A stretch of DNA of 64,000 nt from NCBI RefSeq assembly GCF_031846305.1, contig NZ_JAVRHY010000004.1:186001-250000 (forward strand), given 5' to 3'. A program made the translations under genes and the position numbers. Each line of letters begins with the position of its first letter. Position 1 is the stretch's first letter. Shown one piece after another: positions 8,547-17,022 of this stretch. Source of the DNA: Spectribacter acetivorans (GTDB taxonomy: Bacteria > Pseudomonadota > Gammaproteobacteria > Nevskiales > Salinisphaeraceae). The notes under the pieces were generated by a model. That model did no database searches. It saw nothing but the letters and a program-made list of their open reading frames with translations, and was not told the DNA's origin.

Positions 8547-8612
8547 TGCCAAGAATTATTAACCAGTGAGCGTCATCACCGACTTCACCGAACCCGAATC
8601 ACGGAGACACCT

Positions 8613-10034
8613 ATGAGCGCACCTGCCGAACAGTTAGGACAGGATTACGCGATTGCCGACATCAACCTTGCCGCCTGGGGCCGCAAGGAAATCGAGATCG
8701 CCGAAACCGAAATGCCGGGCCTGATGGCCCTGCGCGAGGAATTCGGCACCGCCAAGCCGCTGCAAGGCGCCAAGATCGCCGGCTCGCTGCACATGACCAT
8801 CCAGACCGCCGTGCTGATCGAAACCCTGGTGGAGCTGGGTGCCGAAATCCGCTGGGCCTCCTGCAATGTGTTTTCCACCCAGGATCACGCCGCGGCCGCC
8901 ATGGTCGACCGGGGTGTGCCGATCTTCGCCTACAAGGGCGAGACCCAGGACGAGTACTGGGAGTACTGCCACAAGATCATGGAATGGTCCGACGGCAGCG
9001 TGCCCAACCGCATCCTCGACGACGGCGGCGACGCCACCACGCTGGTGACCCTGGGCGCCGCCGCCGAGGACGATCCCTCGCTGCTGGACAACCCGACCTC
9101 GGGTGAGGAAAAGGCGCTGTTCGCCTCCATCCGCAAGCGGCTGGAAAGCGAGCCGGGCTACTACAAGAAGCGCTCGGAAGCCCTGGGCGGCGTGTCCGAG
9201 GAAACCACCACGGGTGTGCTGCGCCTGTACCAGATGGAAAAGCAGGGCCAGCTGACCTTCCCCGCCATCAACGTCAACGACTCGGTTACCAAGTCCAAGT
9301 TCGACAACCTCTACGGCTGCCGCGAATCCCTGGTGGACGGCATCAAGCGTGCAACCGACGTGATGATCGCCGGCAAGGTCGCGATCGTGGCCGGCTACGG
9401 CGACGTCGGCAAGGGCAGCGTGCAGTCCCTCAAGGGGCTGGGCGCCACCATCTGGGTCAGCGAGATCGACCCGATCAACGCCCTGCAGGCGGCGATGGAA
9501 GGCTACCGCGTGGTCAACCTGAATGACCCGGGCGTGATCGAGGCTGCCGACATCTTCGTCACTGCCACCGGCAACTACCAGGTGATCACCCACGATCACA
9601 TGAAGCGGATGCGCAACGAGGCCATCGTCTGCAACATCGGTCACTTCGACAACGAGATCGACGTGGCCGGCCTGCGTGATTACAAGTGGGAAGAGATCAA
9701 GCCGCAGGTGGATCACATCACCTTCGCCGACGGCAAGAAGATCATCCTGCTGGCCGAGGGCCGCCTGGTGAATCTGGGCTGCGCCACCGGTCATCCCAGC
9801 TTCGTGATGTCCAGCTCCTTCACCAACCAGGTGCTGGCGCAGATCGAGTTGTGGAAGAACCGTGACAAGTACGAGAACAAGGTGTACGTGCTGCCCAAGC
9901 ATCTCGACGAGAAGGTCGCCCGCCTCCATCTGGAGCGCATCGGCGCCCGGCTCACCGAGCTGACCCCGGAGCAGGCCGAGTACATCGGCGTGCCCCAGGA
10001 CGGTCCGTACAAGCCGGACCACTACCGCTACTAA
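8613..10034 (+). CDS. ahcY: Adenosylhomocysteinase
   Basis: A 473-residue NAD-dependent enzyme that hydrolyses S-adenosylhomocysteine to adenosine and homocysteine, removing the inhibitory by-product of SAM-dependent methylation. The NAD-binding Rossmann motif GYGDVGKGSV is near residue 259, and the family signatures SCNVFSTQDHAAAAM and the C-terminal PDHYRY are intact. The length includes the insertion common in proteobacterial and eukaryotic enzymes. The ATG at 8613 follows ACGGAG. It lies between metK and metF, all on the plus strand, so the three enzymes form one recycling route. Confidence 0.98.
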   Translation: MSAPAEQLGQDYAIADINLAAWGRKEIEIAETEMPGLMALREEFGTAKPLQGAKIAGSLHMTIQTAVLIETLVELGAEIRWASCNVFSTQDHAAAAMVDRGVPIFAYKGETQDEYWEYCHKIMEWSDGSVPNRILDDGGDATTLVTLGAAAEDDPSLLDNPTSGEEKALFASIRKRLESEPGYYKKRSEALGGVSEETTTGVLRLYQMEKQGQLTFPAINVNDSVTKSKFDNLYGCRESLVDGIKRATDVMIAGKVAIVAGYGDVGKGSVQSLKGLGATIWVSEIDPINALQAAMEGYRVVNLNDPGVIEAADIFVTATGNYQVITHDHMKRMRNEAIVCNIGHFDNEIDVAGLRDYKWEEIKPQVDHITFADGKKIILLAEGRLVNLGCATGHPSFVMSSSFTNQVLAQIELWKNRDKYENKVYVLPKHLDEKVARLHLERIGARLTELTPEQAEYIGVPQDGPYKPDHYRY

Positions 10035-10054
10035 GCGGCGCGGACCGACGTGCC

Positions 10055-10114
10055 GCAGCCGAACCCGGCTGCCGCCCGTCGATCCGGGTTGTTCGCCCCC
10101 GGCAACTGCCGGGG
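10055..10114 (+). other. Two hairpins downstream of ahcY
   Basis: GCAGCCG (10055-10061)/CGGCTGC (10066-10072) and CCCCGGCA (10097-10104)/TGCCGGGG (10107-10114) are perfect inverted repeats. AACCCGG (10062-10068) can alternatively pair with CCGGGTT (10084-10090), which would break the first hairpin. They precede a third, longer hairpin. Confidence 0.5.
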
Positions 10115-10117
10115 CGC

Positions 10118-10171
10118 GGGCAACGCCAAAGCGTAGTGGTGCGACTGCTGCGCTTTGGCGTTACCCGTTTT
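10118..10171 (+). terminator. Probable terminator between ahcY and metF
   Basis: GGGCAACGCCAAAGCG (10118-10133) and CGCTTTGGCGTTACCC (10151-10166) form a perfect 16-bp stem around a 17-base loop, followed by GTTTT. It ends 29 bases before the metF start, so it could terminate ahcY transcription or act as an attenuator in the metF leader. The U-run is short. Confidence 0.65.
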
Positions 10172-10199
10172 CCAGTTTCACGCGGTCGATATCGGATAT

Positions 10200-11087
10200 A
10201 TGCGAAAGCAACAGGACCTGCCCAGGCACTACAGCTTCGAATTCTTCCCCCCCAAGGGGCCCAAGGGCGAACAGCGCCTGGATACCGCGCGGGCGGAACT
10301 CGCCGCGCTCGGCCCGGCGTTCTTCTCGGTGACCTTCGGCGCCGGCGGCACCACCCGCTCCGGCACGTTGAAGACCGTCAAGGCCACCATGGATGCCACC
10401 GGCATATCCGCCGCGCCGCATCTGTCCTGCATCGAGGGCACCCGCGAGTCCATCCGCGAACTGCTGCAGACCTACGCGGACAACGGTGTGGACCGGATCG
10501 TCGCCCTGCGCGGTGATATCCCCGAGGGCATGGATTCGCCCGGTGAATTCTCCTATGCCAACGAGCTTGTGGGCTTCATCCGCGAGGAATTCGGCGACCG
10601 CTTCCATCTGGAAGTCGGCGCCTACCCCGAAGTACACCCGGAAACGCCCGACCCCGCGGCCGACCTGGACAACTTCGTGCGCAAGGTCGAGGCCGGCGCC
10701 GATTCGGCCATGACCCAGTACTTCTTCAACGCCGACGCCTATTTCGACTTCGTCGACCGCGCCGAAGCCAAAGGTGTGGACATCCCGATCGTTCCCGGCG
10801 TGATGCCGATTCCCAACTGGTCGCAGATCAAGCGCTTTTCGGCCATGTGCGGGGCCGACATCCCGCGCTGGATGGAGCGCCGACTGGAAACCTACGAGCA
10901 GGCCGGCGACGAGGCGTCGGTGCAGGCGTTCGCCGCCGACGCGGTCACCCGGATGTGCGAGCGCCTGATCGAGGGCGGCGCCCCCGGCATCCACTTCTAC
11001 GCGCTCAATCGCAGCGAACCGACCCGCACCATCTGGCGGAACCTGGGACTGCCGGCAGCGGATCACGCCGACGCCATGGCGAGCTGA
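10200..11087 (+). CDS. metF: 5,10-Methylenetetrahydrofolate reductase
   Basis: A 295-residue flavoenzyme that reduces methylenetetrahydrofolate to methyltetrahydrofolate, supplying the methyl group for homocysteine remethylation. The start region YSFEFFPPKGPKG carries the conserved family motif with the catalytic-type glutamate, and PGVMPIPNWSQIKRF and the C-terminal GIHFYALNRS are typical. The length equals E. coli MetF (296). I chose the ATG at 10200; a longer reading frame from a TTG at 10155 would run through the terminator stem. The ribosome site is weak (CGGAT). It functionally completes the methyl cycle with metK and ahcY. Confidence 0.96.
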   Translation: MRKQQDLPRHYSFEFFPPKGPKGEQRLDTARAELAALGPAFFSVTFGAGGTTRSGTLKTVKATMDATGISAAPHLSCIEGTRESIRELLQTYADNGVDRIVALRGDIPEGMDSPGEFSYANELVGFIREEFGDRFHLEVGAYPEVHPETPDPAADLDNFVRKVEAGADSAMTQYFFNADAYFDFVDRAEAKGVDIPIVPGVMPIPNWSQIKRFSAMCGADIPRWMERRLETYEQAGDEASVQAFAADAVTRMCERLIEGGAPGIHFYALNRSEPTRTIWRNLGLPAADHADAMAS

Positions 11088-11125
11088 CAATCCGCCTGCC
11101 GGCGGCCAGCACCGCCATCCTTACT

Positions 11126-11153
11126 TTGCGCGCCCATGGATTCCAGATAGCAT
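11126..11153 (+). promoter_or_regulatory. Possible pilB promoter
   Basis: TTGCGC (11126-11131) and TAGCAT (11148-11153) are 16 bases apart, 28 bases before the pilB start. Both boxes are partial matches. No -24/-12 sigma-54 pair was found here. Confidence 0.3.
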
Positions 11154-11181
11154 CGGAACCACAACGGTATCGGCCTGGTCC

Positions 11182-12915
11182 ATGGCACAAACCCACAGCT
11201 CGAATACACGTCTAGGCCCGCTGACCGGTCTCGCCCGGCGGTTGGTCGCCGACGAGCTGCTCTCCGAGGCCAGGGCGCTGGAAGCCCAAGACTCTGCCCA
11301 GCGCCAGCGCGAGCCCTTCGTAGCGCATGTGGTGGCGCAGAAGCTGGTCTCGGCACGGGCGGTGGCGGAAGCCGCCTCGCGCGAGTTCGGCGTGCCCTGG
11401 GTGGACCTGCGGGCAATGAACCTGTCACTGGCGCCGGTCTCCGATGTCGCCGAGAAGCTCATCCGCAAGCACCGGGCGCTGCCGCTGTACAAGCGCGGTA
11501 ATCGGCTATATCTGGCGCTGTCCGACCCCACCAATCTGCAGGCGCTGGACGAGATCAAGTTCAACACCGGGATGGCGGTGGAATGCATCCTGGTGGAAGA
11601 GGACCGGCTGGCCAAGAGCATCGACGATGCCCTGTCGGCGGTGGACTCCTCCAACATGGCGGGGCTGGACGACGCCGACCTGGATGGCCTGGAAGTCACC
11701 GGCGGTGATGACGACAGTGATGTCGACGTCACCCAGATGGATGCCGACGAAGCGCCGGTGGTGCGCTTCATCAACAAGGTAATGCTCGACGCCATCCATC
11801 GCGGCGCCTCGGACATCCACTTCGAACCCTACGAGAAGAAATACCGCGTGCGGCTACGCCAGGACGGCATCCTGCGCGAACTCGTGTCGCCCCCGGCCGG
11901 CCTGGGTATGCGCCTGTCCGCGCGGTTGAAAGTCCTGGCGCGTCTGGATCTGGCCGAGCGCCGGATTCCCCAGGACGGACGCATCAAGCTGAACCTGTCG
12001 AAGAGTCGGTCGATCGACTTTCGCGTATCCACCTGCCCCACCCTGCACGGCGAAAAGATCGTGCTGCGCATTCTGGACCCCACTAGCGCGCAGATGGGTA
12101 TCGAGGCGCTCGGCTACGAGCCGGATCAGAAGCAGATCTACCTGGACACCATCCACCGGCCTTACGGCATGGTCCTTGTCACCGGCCCCACCGGCAGCGG
12201 CAAGACAGTGTCGCTGTACACCGCGCTGAATATCCTTAATACCGAGGACCGCAACATCTCGACCGCGGAGGATCCGGCGGAAATCAACCTGCCCGGCATC
12301 AACCAGGTAAATGTCCACCCCCGGGTGGGGCTGACCTTCGCCTCGGCCCTGCGCGCCTTCCTGCGCCAGGATCCGGACGTGATCATGGTGGGCGAGATCC
12401 GCGACCTGGAGACCGCGGAAATCGCCATCAAGGCGGCGCAGACCGGCCACATGGTGCTGTCCACGCTGCATACCAACGACGCCCCGCAGACCCTGACCCG
12501 CCTGCTCAACATGGGCGTACCGGCGTACAACATCGCCGCCTCGGTCAGCCTGATCATCGCCCAGCGCCTGGCGCGACGGCTCTGCGTCCACTGCAAGCGG
12601 CGGGTCGAGATTCCCGCCGAGGAGCTGCTCAAGGAAGGCTTCATCGAGGAAGAGCTCAAGCAGCTCAAGATATTCGAGGCCAATCCCGAGGGCTGTGACA
12701 GCTGCACGGCCGGCTTCAAGGGGCGGGTCGGGATTTACCAGGTGATGCCGGTGACCGACGCCATCGGCCAGATCATCATGGAGGGGGGCAACTCCACCGA
12801 CATCGAGGCCCAGGCGGCCGCCGAGGGCGTGCTCAATCTGCGCCAGTCGGGCCTGATCAAGGTCCGCGCGGGCATCTTGAGCCTGGCCGAGGTCAACCGG
12901 GTGACGGTGGAGTAA
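11182..12915 (+). CDS. pilB: Type IV pilus assembly ATPase
   Basis: A 577-residue hexameric ATPase of the GspE/PilB family that powers pilus extension at the inner membrane. The N-terminal regulatory domain (about 1-160) precedes the catalytic half with Walker A GPTGSGKT (about 334-341), Walker B PDVIMVGEIRD, and the zinc tetracysteine region CVHC followed by CDSC. The length matches PilB (566 in Pseudomonas). It is followed by pilC and pilD in the usual order; no pilin gene lies in the window, so the major pilin is encoded elsewhere. Confidence 0.97.
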   Translation: MAQTHSSNTRLGPLTGLARRLVADELLSEARALEAQDSAQRQREPFVAHVVAQKLVSARAVAEAASREFGVPWVDLRAMNLSLAPVSDVAEKLIRKHRALPLYKRGNRLYLALSDPTNLQALDEIKFNTGMAVECILVEEDRLAKSIDDALSAVDSSNMAGLDDADLDGLEVTGGDDDSDVDVTQMDADEAPVVRFINKVMLDAIHRGASDIHFEPYEKKYRVRLRQDGILRELVSPPAGLGMRLSARLKVLARLDLAERRIPQDGRIKLNLSKSRSIDFRVSTCPTLHGEKIVLRILDPTSAQMGIEALGYEPDQKQIYLDTIHRPYGMVLVTGPTGSGKTVSLYTALNILNTEDRNISTAEDPAEINLPGINQVNVHPRVGLTFASALRAFLRQDPDVIMVGEIRDLETAEIAIKAAQTGHMVLSTLHTNDAPQTLTRLLNMGVPAYNIAASVSLIIAQRLARRLCVHCKRRVEIPAEELLKEGFIEEELKQLKIFEANPEGCDSCTAGFKGRVGIYQVMPVTDAIGQIIMEGGNSTDIEAQAAAEGVLNLRQSGLIKVRAGILSLAEVNRVTVE

Positions 12916-13045
12916 GCAGGGATGCCCGGCGGCGGCTGGGTTAGTATCGGTACACCGGTGTCGTTGCATTACAACGCGGCGCCAACCGGCCGATAACGGC
13001 GGGGTACCGGCCAGACAGTTTCAGTGGGGACCGAGCGCGACCGAC

Positions 13046-14272
13046 ATGGCGCAGACACTCAGCGAGAAGCACACCTTCCTGTGGGAAGGCACGGATGCCA
13101 AGGGCACCCGCATCAAGGGCAAGACCGAAGCCCCGAGCGAGGCGCTGATGCGCGCCATGCTGCGCAAGCAGGGCATCAACCCGGTGCGCATCCGCAAGCA
13201 GTCCAACCTGTTCGGCCTCAACACCAAGCGCAAGAAGAAGATCAAGGCGGCCGACATCGCCATTTTCTCGCGTCAGCTGGCCACCATGATGAGCGCCGGC
13301 GTGCCGCTGGTGCAGGCGCTGGATATTATCTCCAAGGGGGCCGACAACCCCTCGCTGGCCGAACTGGTGGCCACCATCCGCAACGATATCGAGGGCGGTT
13401 CCACGCTGGCCGAAGCCATCAGCAAGCATCCGGACCATTTCGACGATCTATTCGTGAACCTGGTCGAGGCGGGCGAGAAATCCGGCGCGCTGGAAACCCT
13501 GCTCGACAAGATCGCCACGTACAAGGAAAAGACCGAGGCGATCAAGGCCAAGGTCCGCAAGGCGATGTTCTACCCCTCCGCGGTGATCGCGGTGGCGATC
13601 ATCGTCATGGGCATCCTGCTGTATTTCGTGGTGCCCCAGTTCCAGTCGCTGTTCCAGGGCTTCGGGGCCGACCTGCCGGCCTTCACCCTGCTGGTGATTG
13701 CCCTGTCCAAGTTCGTGCAGGCCTGGTGGTGGGCCATTCTCGGCGCCATTGGCGCCGCGGCGTTCGTGTTCGCACGCGCCCGCAAGCGATCCCGCCGCTT
13801 CCGCCGCCTGCTGGACCGGCTGATCCTGCGCGTACCCGTGGTGGGCGACATCCTCTACAAGGCGGCCGTGGCCCGCTTCGCCCGCACGCTGTCGACCATG
13901 TTCGCCGCCGGTGTCCCGCTGGTGGAGGCGATGGAATCGGTGGCCAAGGCCTCCGGCAACATCGTGTTCGAGGAAGCCATCTTCCAGATGCGGGAGCAGG
14001 TATCGGCCGGTCAGCAGCTGCAGCTGGCCATGTCCAACACCGGCCTGTTCCCGAGCATGGCGATCCAGATGGTGGCCATCGGCGAGGAATCGGGTTCACT
14101 CGACGCCATGTGCGCCAAGGTCGCCGATTTCTACGAGGCCGAGGTCGACAACCAGGTGGATTCCCTGTCCAGCCTGCTGGAGCCGCTGATCATGGCGGTG
14201 ATCGGCGTGCTGGTGGGCGGGCTGGTGGTGGCCATGTATCTGCCGATCTTCAAGCTGGGTTCGGTGATCTGA
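13046..14272 (+). CDS. pilC: Type IV pilus inner-membrane platform protein
   Basis: A 408-residue polytopic protein with two T2SF domains in tandem (about 70-195 and 275-395), each followed by hydrophobic helices, and a C-terminal membrane segment MAVIGVLVGGLVVAMYLPIF. It couples PilB motion to pilin insertion. It begins 130 bases after pilB and ends 48 bases before pilD. The ATG at 13046 lies next to a GACCGAGCG stretch, a weak ribosome site; the sequence around FLWEGTDAKGTRIKGK is typical of the PilC N-terminus. Confidence 0.96.
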   Translation: MAQTLSEKHTFLWEGTDAKGTRIKGKTEAPSEALMRAMLRKQGINPVRIRKQSNLFGLNTKRKKKIKAADIAIFSRQLATMMSAGVPLVQALDIISKGADNPSLAELVATIRNDIEGGSTLAEAISKHPDHFDDLFVNLVEAGEKSGALETLLDKIATYKEKTEAIKAKVRKAMFYPSAVIAVAIIVMGILLYFVVPQFQSLFQGFGADLPAFTLLVIALSKFVQAWWWAILGAIGAAAFVFARARKRSRRFRRLLDRLILRVPVVGDILYKAAVARFARTLSTMFAAGVPLVEAMESVAKASGNIVFEEAIFQMREQVSAGQQLQLAMSNTGLFPSMAIQMVAIGEESGSLDAMCAKVADFYEAEVDNQVDSLSSLLEPLIMAVIGVLVGGLVVAMYLPIFKLGSVI

Positions 14273-14320
14273 TCGCCGGCGCCACGCCGACTCCCTTATC
14301 GTTTTCAACATGATGCCGAC

Positions 14321-15184
14321 ATGCTCGACCTGCTAGCGGCCCAGCCCGGGCTGTATATCGCCGTGCTCTTCGTGCTGGGACTCCTGGTCGGCAGCTTCCT
14401 GAACGTGGTGATCCTGCGTCTGCCGGTGATGCTCGACCACGCATGGCGCACCGACGCGGCGATGATCCTCGAGCAGCCCGGCCCGACCGAACAACCCCCG
14501 GGGATCGCCGGTCCCGCCTCGGCCTGCCCGGCCTGTGGGCAGCGTATTCGTGCCTGGCAGAACGTGCCGGTACTCAGCTATCTGCTGTTGCGGGGACGCT
14601 GCGCCAGCTGCCGGGCGCCCATCTCGGTGCAATACCCGCTGGTTGAACTGGCCGCCGGGTTGCTAGCCGCCACCGTGGCCTGGCAGTTCGGCGTCACGCT
14701 CCCGGCATTGCTGGCGTTGATCTACACCTGGATGCTGCTGGCGCTGACGGGCATCGACTGGCGTACCCAGTTCCTGCCTGATCTGCTCACCCTACCCCTT
14801 CTGTGGCTCGGCCTGCTGGCCAGCCTGGGCGGCGCATTCGCGCAACCGGCCGACGCCATCGTGGGTGCCGCGGCCGGATACGGCGCCCTGTGGCTGGTGT
14901 TCCAGGGATTCCGCCTGACCACCGGCAAGGAGGGCATGGGCTACGGCGACTTCAAGTTGCTGGCCGCCATCGGCGCGTGGCTGGGCTGGCAAGCGTTGCC
15001 GCTGGTGGTCATTCTGGCCTCGGTGGCGGGTGCGGTGGTCGGACTGGCGATGATGGCCGGTGGACGTCTGCAGCGGGGCAATCCGATGCCCTTCGGGCCA
15101 TTTCTGGCGATTGCCGGGTGGTTGGCCCTGGTGGCAGGCGATACAATCACCGCCGCTTACTTCCAGCTGGCGGGGCTGGGTTGA
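14321..15184 (+). CDS. pilD: Prepilin peptidase / N-methyltransferase
   Basis: A 287-residue membrane aspartic protease that removes the leader of type IV prepilins and methylates the new N-terminus. The cytoplasmic loop has the CxxC...CxxC zinc motif (C69, C72, C94, C97), and the catalytic aspartates are in GIDW (D146) and GYGDFK (D210). Multiple hydrophobic segments fill the rest. It closes the pilBCD set and likely also serves pseudopilins of any type II secretion system. It is followed by coaE, as in Pseudomonas. Confidence 0.96.
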   Translation: MLDLLAAQPGLYIAVLFVLGLLVGSFLNVVILRLPVMLDHAWRTDAAMILEQPGPTEQPPGIAGPASACPACGQRIRAWQNVPVLSYLLLRGRCASCRAPISVQYPLVELAAGLLAATVAWQFGVTLPALLALIYTWMLLALTGIDWRTQFLPDLLTLPLLWLGLLASLGGAFAQPADAIVGAAAGYGALWLVFQGFRLTTGKEGMGYGDFKLLAAIGAWLGWQALPLVVILASVAGAVVGLAMMAGGRLQRGNPMPFGPFLAIAGWLALVAGDTITAAYFQLAGLG

Positions 15185-15256
15185 TCACTCGGGGGCGCCA
15201 ACGCCATTCGTGGGCCACACGAATGCACAGCAACGGGACTATCGGGGGATAACCGG

Positions 15257-15286
15257 ATGAAGCACGGCAACAAGGCAGGCCGCTGA
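15257..15286 (+). CDS. Possible nine-residue leader peptide coupled to coaE
   Basis: An ATG at 15257 opens MKHGNKAGR and stops with a TGA (15284-15286) that overlaps the coaE ATG as TGATG. A GGGGGAT stretch just upstream could be a ribosome site. Its only expected role is translational coupling to coaE. A short frame like this can also occur by chance. Confidence 0.3.
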   Translation: MKHGNKAGR

Positions 15287-15927
15287 TGACACGGCAATTG
15301 GCAGTAGGGTTGACCGGCGGCATTGCCAGCGGCAAGTCCGTGGTTTCCAGCGCGTTCGAACGGCTGGGGATCGAGGTGGTCGACGCGGATCAGGTGGCCC
15401 GGGACATCGTCGAACCCGGCCAGCCGGCGCTGGAGGAAATCCGCGCGCGCTTCGGCGATGCCATCATCGACGGCGACGGCCGGCTCGATCGGCGCCAGAT
15501 GCGGGGCATCGTTTTCGACGATCCGGATGCACGCGTGGCGCTGGAAAAGATCACCCATCCGCGCATCCGTGAAGCCCTGGCGACCCGTCGCGACGCGGTT
15601 CGCAGCGAGTACAGCCTGCTCGCGGTACCACTGCTGGTCAAAAGCGGCATGAGCGCTCTGGTCGACCGGATTCTGGTGGTGGATGCCCCCGAATCGGTGC
15701 AGATGGCACGCCTGATCGACCGCGACGGCATCGACGAGGAACTGGCCCGCAAGATGATCGCCGCACAGGACACCCGCACCCTGCGGCTGGCCGCGGCCGA
15801 CGACGTGCTGGTGAATACCGGCCCCCGCAAGGACATCGCCGATCTCGCCGCCGCGCTGCACGCCGGCTACTCGCGGCTGGCCCGGGGGGACATCGACAAC
15901 CTGCCGCCAATGCACCTGCCCGGCTGA
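15286..15927 (+). CDS. coaE: Dephospho-CoA kinase
   Basis: A 213-residue P-loop kinase catalysing the last step of coenzyme A synthesis, phosphorylation of the ribose 3'-OH. The P-loop GGIASGKS is at 11-18 and DADQVARDIV just downstream is the conserved substrate-site region. The length is typical (206 in E. coli). It is located between pilD and zapD, the order seen in many gammaproteobacteria. The start overlaps the stop of a tiny upstream frame. Confidence 0.96.
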   Translation: MTRQLAVGLTGGIASGKSVVSSAFERLGIEVVDADQVARDIVEPGQPALEEIRARFGDAIIDGDGRLDRRQMRGIVFDDPDARVALEKITHPRIREALATRRDAVRSEYSLLAVPLLVKSGMSALVDRILVVDAPESVQMARLIDRDGIDEELARKMIAAQDTRTLRLAAADDVLVNTGPRKDIADLAAALHAGYSRLARGDIDNLPPMHLPG

Positions 15928-16022
15928 CCCGGGTTCCGCAGCCGCGATTCGCGTGCCGGTTTGCCGCACTGCGGCGAGGCGGTTGTACAATCGGGGCTCT
16001 GGACTTGCCGCGGAAGGACTCC

Positions 16023-16796
16023 TTGACCGATAACGGGCTTACCTGCTTCGAGCAGCCGCTGAACGAACGTGTGCGCACCTTCCTGCGGCTGGAACACCTG
16101 TTCGAGCAGACCCGCCACTACTGGCAGGACCCCTACCCCTGGGGCCGCCGTGCCACCCTGTCCACGCTGCTGGACATCCTGGCCATCCTGTCGCGGCACG
16201 ATCTGCGCACCGAGGTGGGCAAGGAGCTGGCCGATCAGTACACCAAGCTGAATCGGCTGCGTAATCATTCCGGCATCGATCATGCGCGTCTGGACGACAT
16301 CCTGCGCGACATCGACAGCCTCGGGCACGAGATGCAGCGTATTCCGCCGCAGTTCGCCGCCTATCTGATCCGCGACAACGAAATGCTCAACAGCATCAAT
16401 AACCGCAGCGCCATCCCCGGCGGCACCTGCGGCTTCGATCTGCCGGGCTTCCAGCACTGGCTCAGCCGCGACGCCGATGCCCAGGAGGAAAACCTGCGCC
16501 AGTGGTGGCGGCCGCTGGAGCCCTTCTGCACCGCCATCGAGCTGATCCTGCGGCTGATCCGTGACAGCGCCGATCCCCAGCCCCTGACCGCGGCGGGAGG
16601 CGTCCTGGTCCACAACACGGAGGGTGGCACCCAGCTCCTACGGGTGCTGGTACCCCGGCGCGAACAGGTCTACCCGGAAATCAGCGCCGGCCGGCACCGC
16701 TCCACCATCCGCTTCATGGAACAGACGGGCGGCGACCTGCGGGTAAGCCAGACCGGGCGGGATATCGCCTTCGACATGGCCTGCTGCCGCCTCTAG
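16023..16796 (+). CDS. zapD: Cell division protein ZapD
   Basis: A 257-residue protein that bundles FtsZ filaments and stabilises the Z ring in the cytoplasm. It matches the ZapD (YacF, DUF1342) family: an N-terminal helical part with PLNERVRTFLRLEHLFEQ, then DILAILSRHDLRTEVGKEL, and a C-terminal beta-rich portion ending RQTGRDIAFDMACCRL-like sequence. I chose the TTG at 16023, five bases after AAGGA, over a second in-frame TTG at 16005. It sits between coaE and yacG exactly as in E. coli. Confidence 0.94.
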   Translation: MTDNGLTCFEQPLNERVRTFLRLEHLFEQTRHYWQDPYPWGRRATLSTLLDILAILSRHDLRTEVGKELADQYTKLNRLRNHSGIDHARLDDILRDIDSLGHEMQRIPPQFAAYLIRDNEMLNSINNRSAIPGGTCGFDLPGFQHWLSRDADAQEENLRQWWRPLEPFCTAIELILRLIRDSADPQPLTAAGGVLVHNTEGGTQLLRVLVPRREQVYPEISAGRHRSTIRFMEQTGGDLRVSQTGRDIAFDMACCRL

Positions 16797-16802
16797 ATCG
16801 TC

Positions 16803-17006
16803 ATGGTATCGGAGCTGCCCTGTCCCAACTGCGGTCAGCCGACCGATCTGTCGCCGGACAACCGCTGGCGGCCGTTCTGCTGTCAGCGCTGCAAGCTCAT
16901 CGATCTGGGGGAATGGTTCGCCGAGGAGCACCGCATTCCGGCAGACGAACAGGACGATGATCTGTCCGACCCGTCCATCGGCGACGACGACCCGCCGCCG
17001 CACTGA
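16803..17006 (+). CDS. yacG: DNA gyrase inhibitor / zinc-binding protein YacG
   Basis: A 67-residue protein with a four-cysteine zinc site, CPNCG near residue 7 and CCQRCK near residue 26, followed by the family's DLGEWFAEEHRIP and an acidic tail. In E. coli YacG binds GyrB and inhibits gyrase. It begins six bases after the zapD stop, so the two are probably cotranscribed and coupled. It converges with the mutT-like gene. Confidence 0.95.
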   Translation: MVSELPCPNCGQPTDLSPDNRWRPFCCQRCKLIDLGEWFAEEHRIPADEQDDDLSDPSIGDDDPPPH

Positions 17007-17022
17007 CGGCCACGGCCGTCGT

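Noticed and set aside
8463..8612. SAH riboswitch upstream of ahcY
   Set aside because: The conserved GAGGAGCG/GCGCTC-type core of the known SAH riboswitch is absent, so I list only an unclassified structured spacer.
8634..10022. A 462-residue open frame antisense to ahcY
   Set aside because: ahcY is unmistakable in the sense strand; the antisense frame has no recognisable domain.
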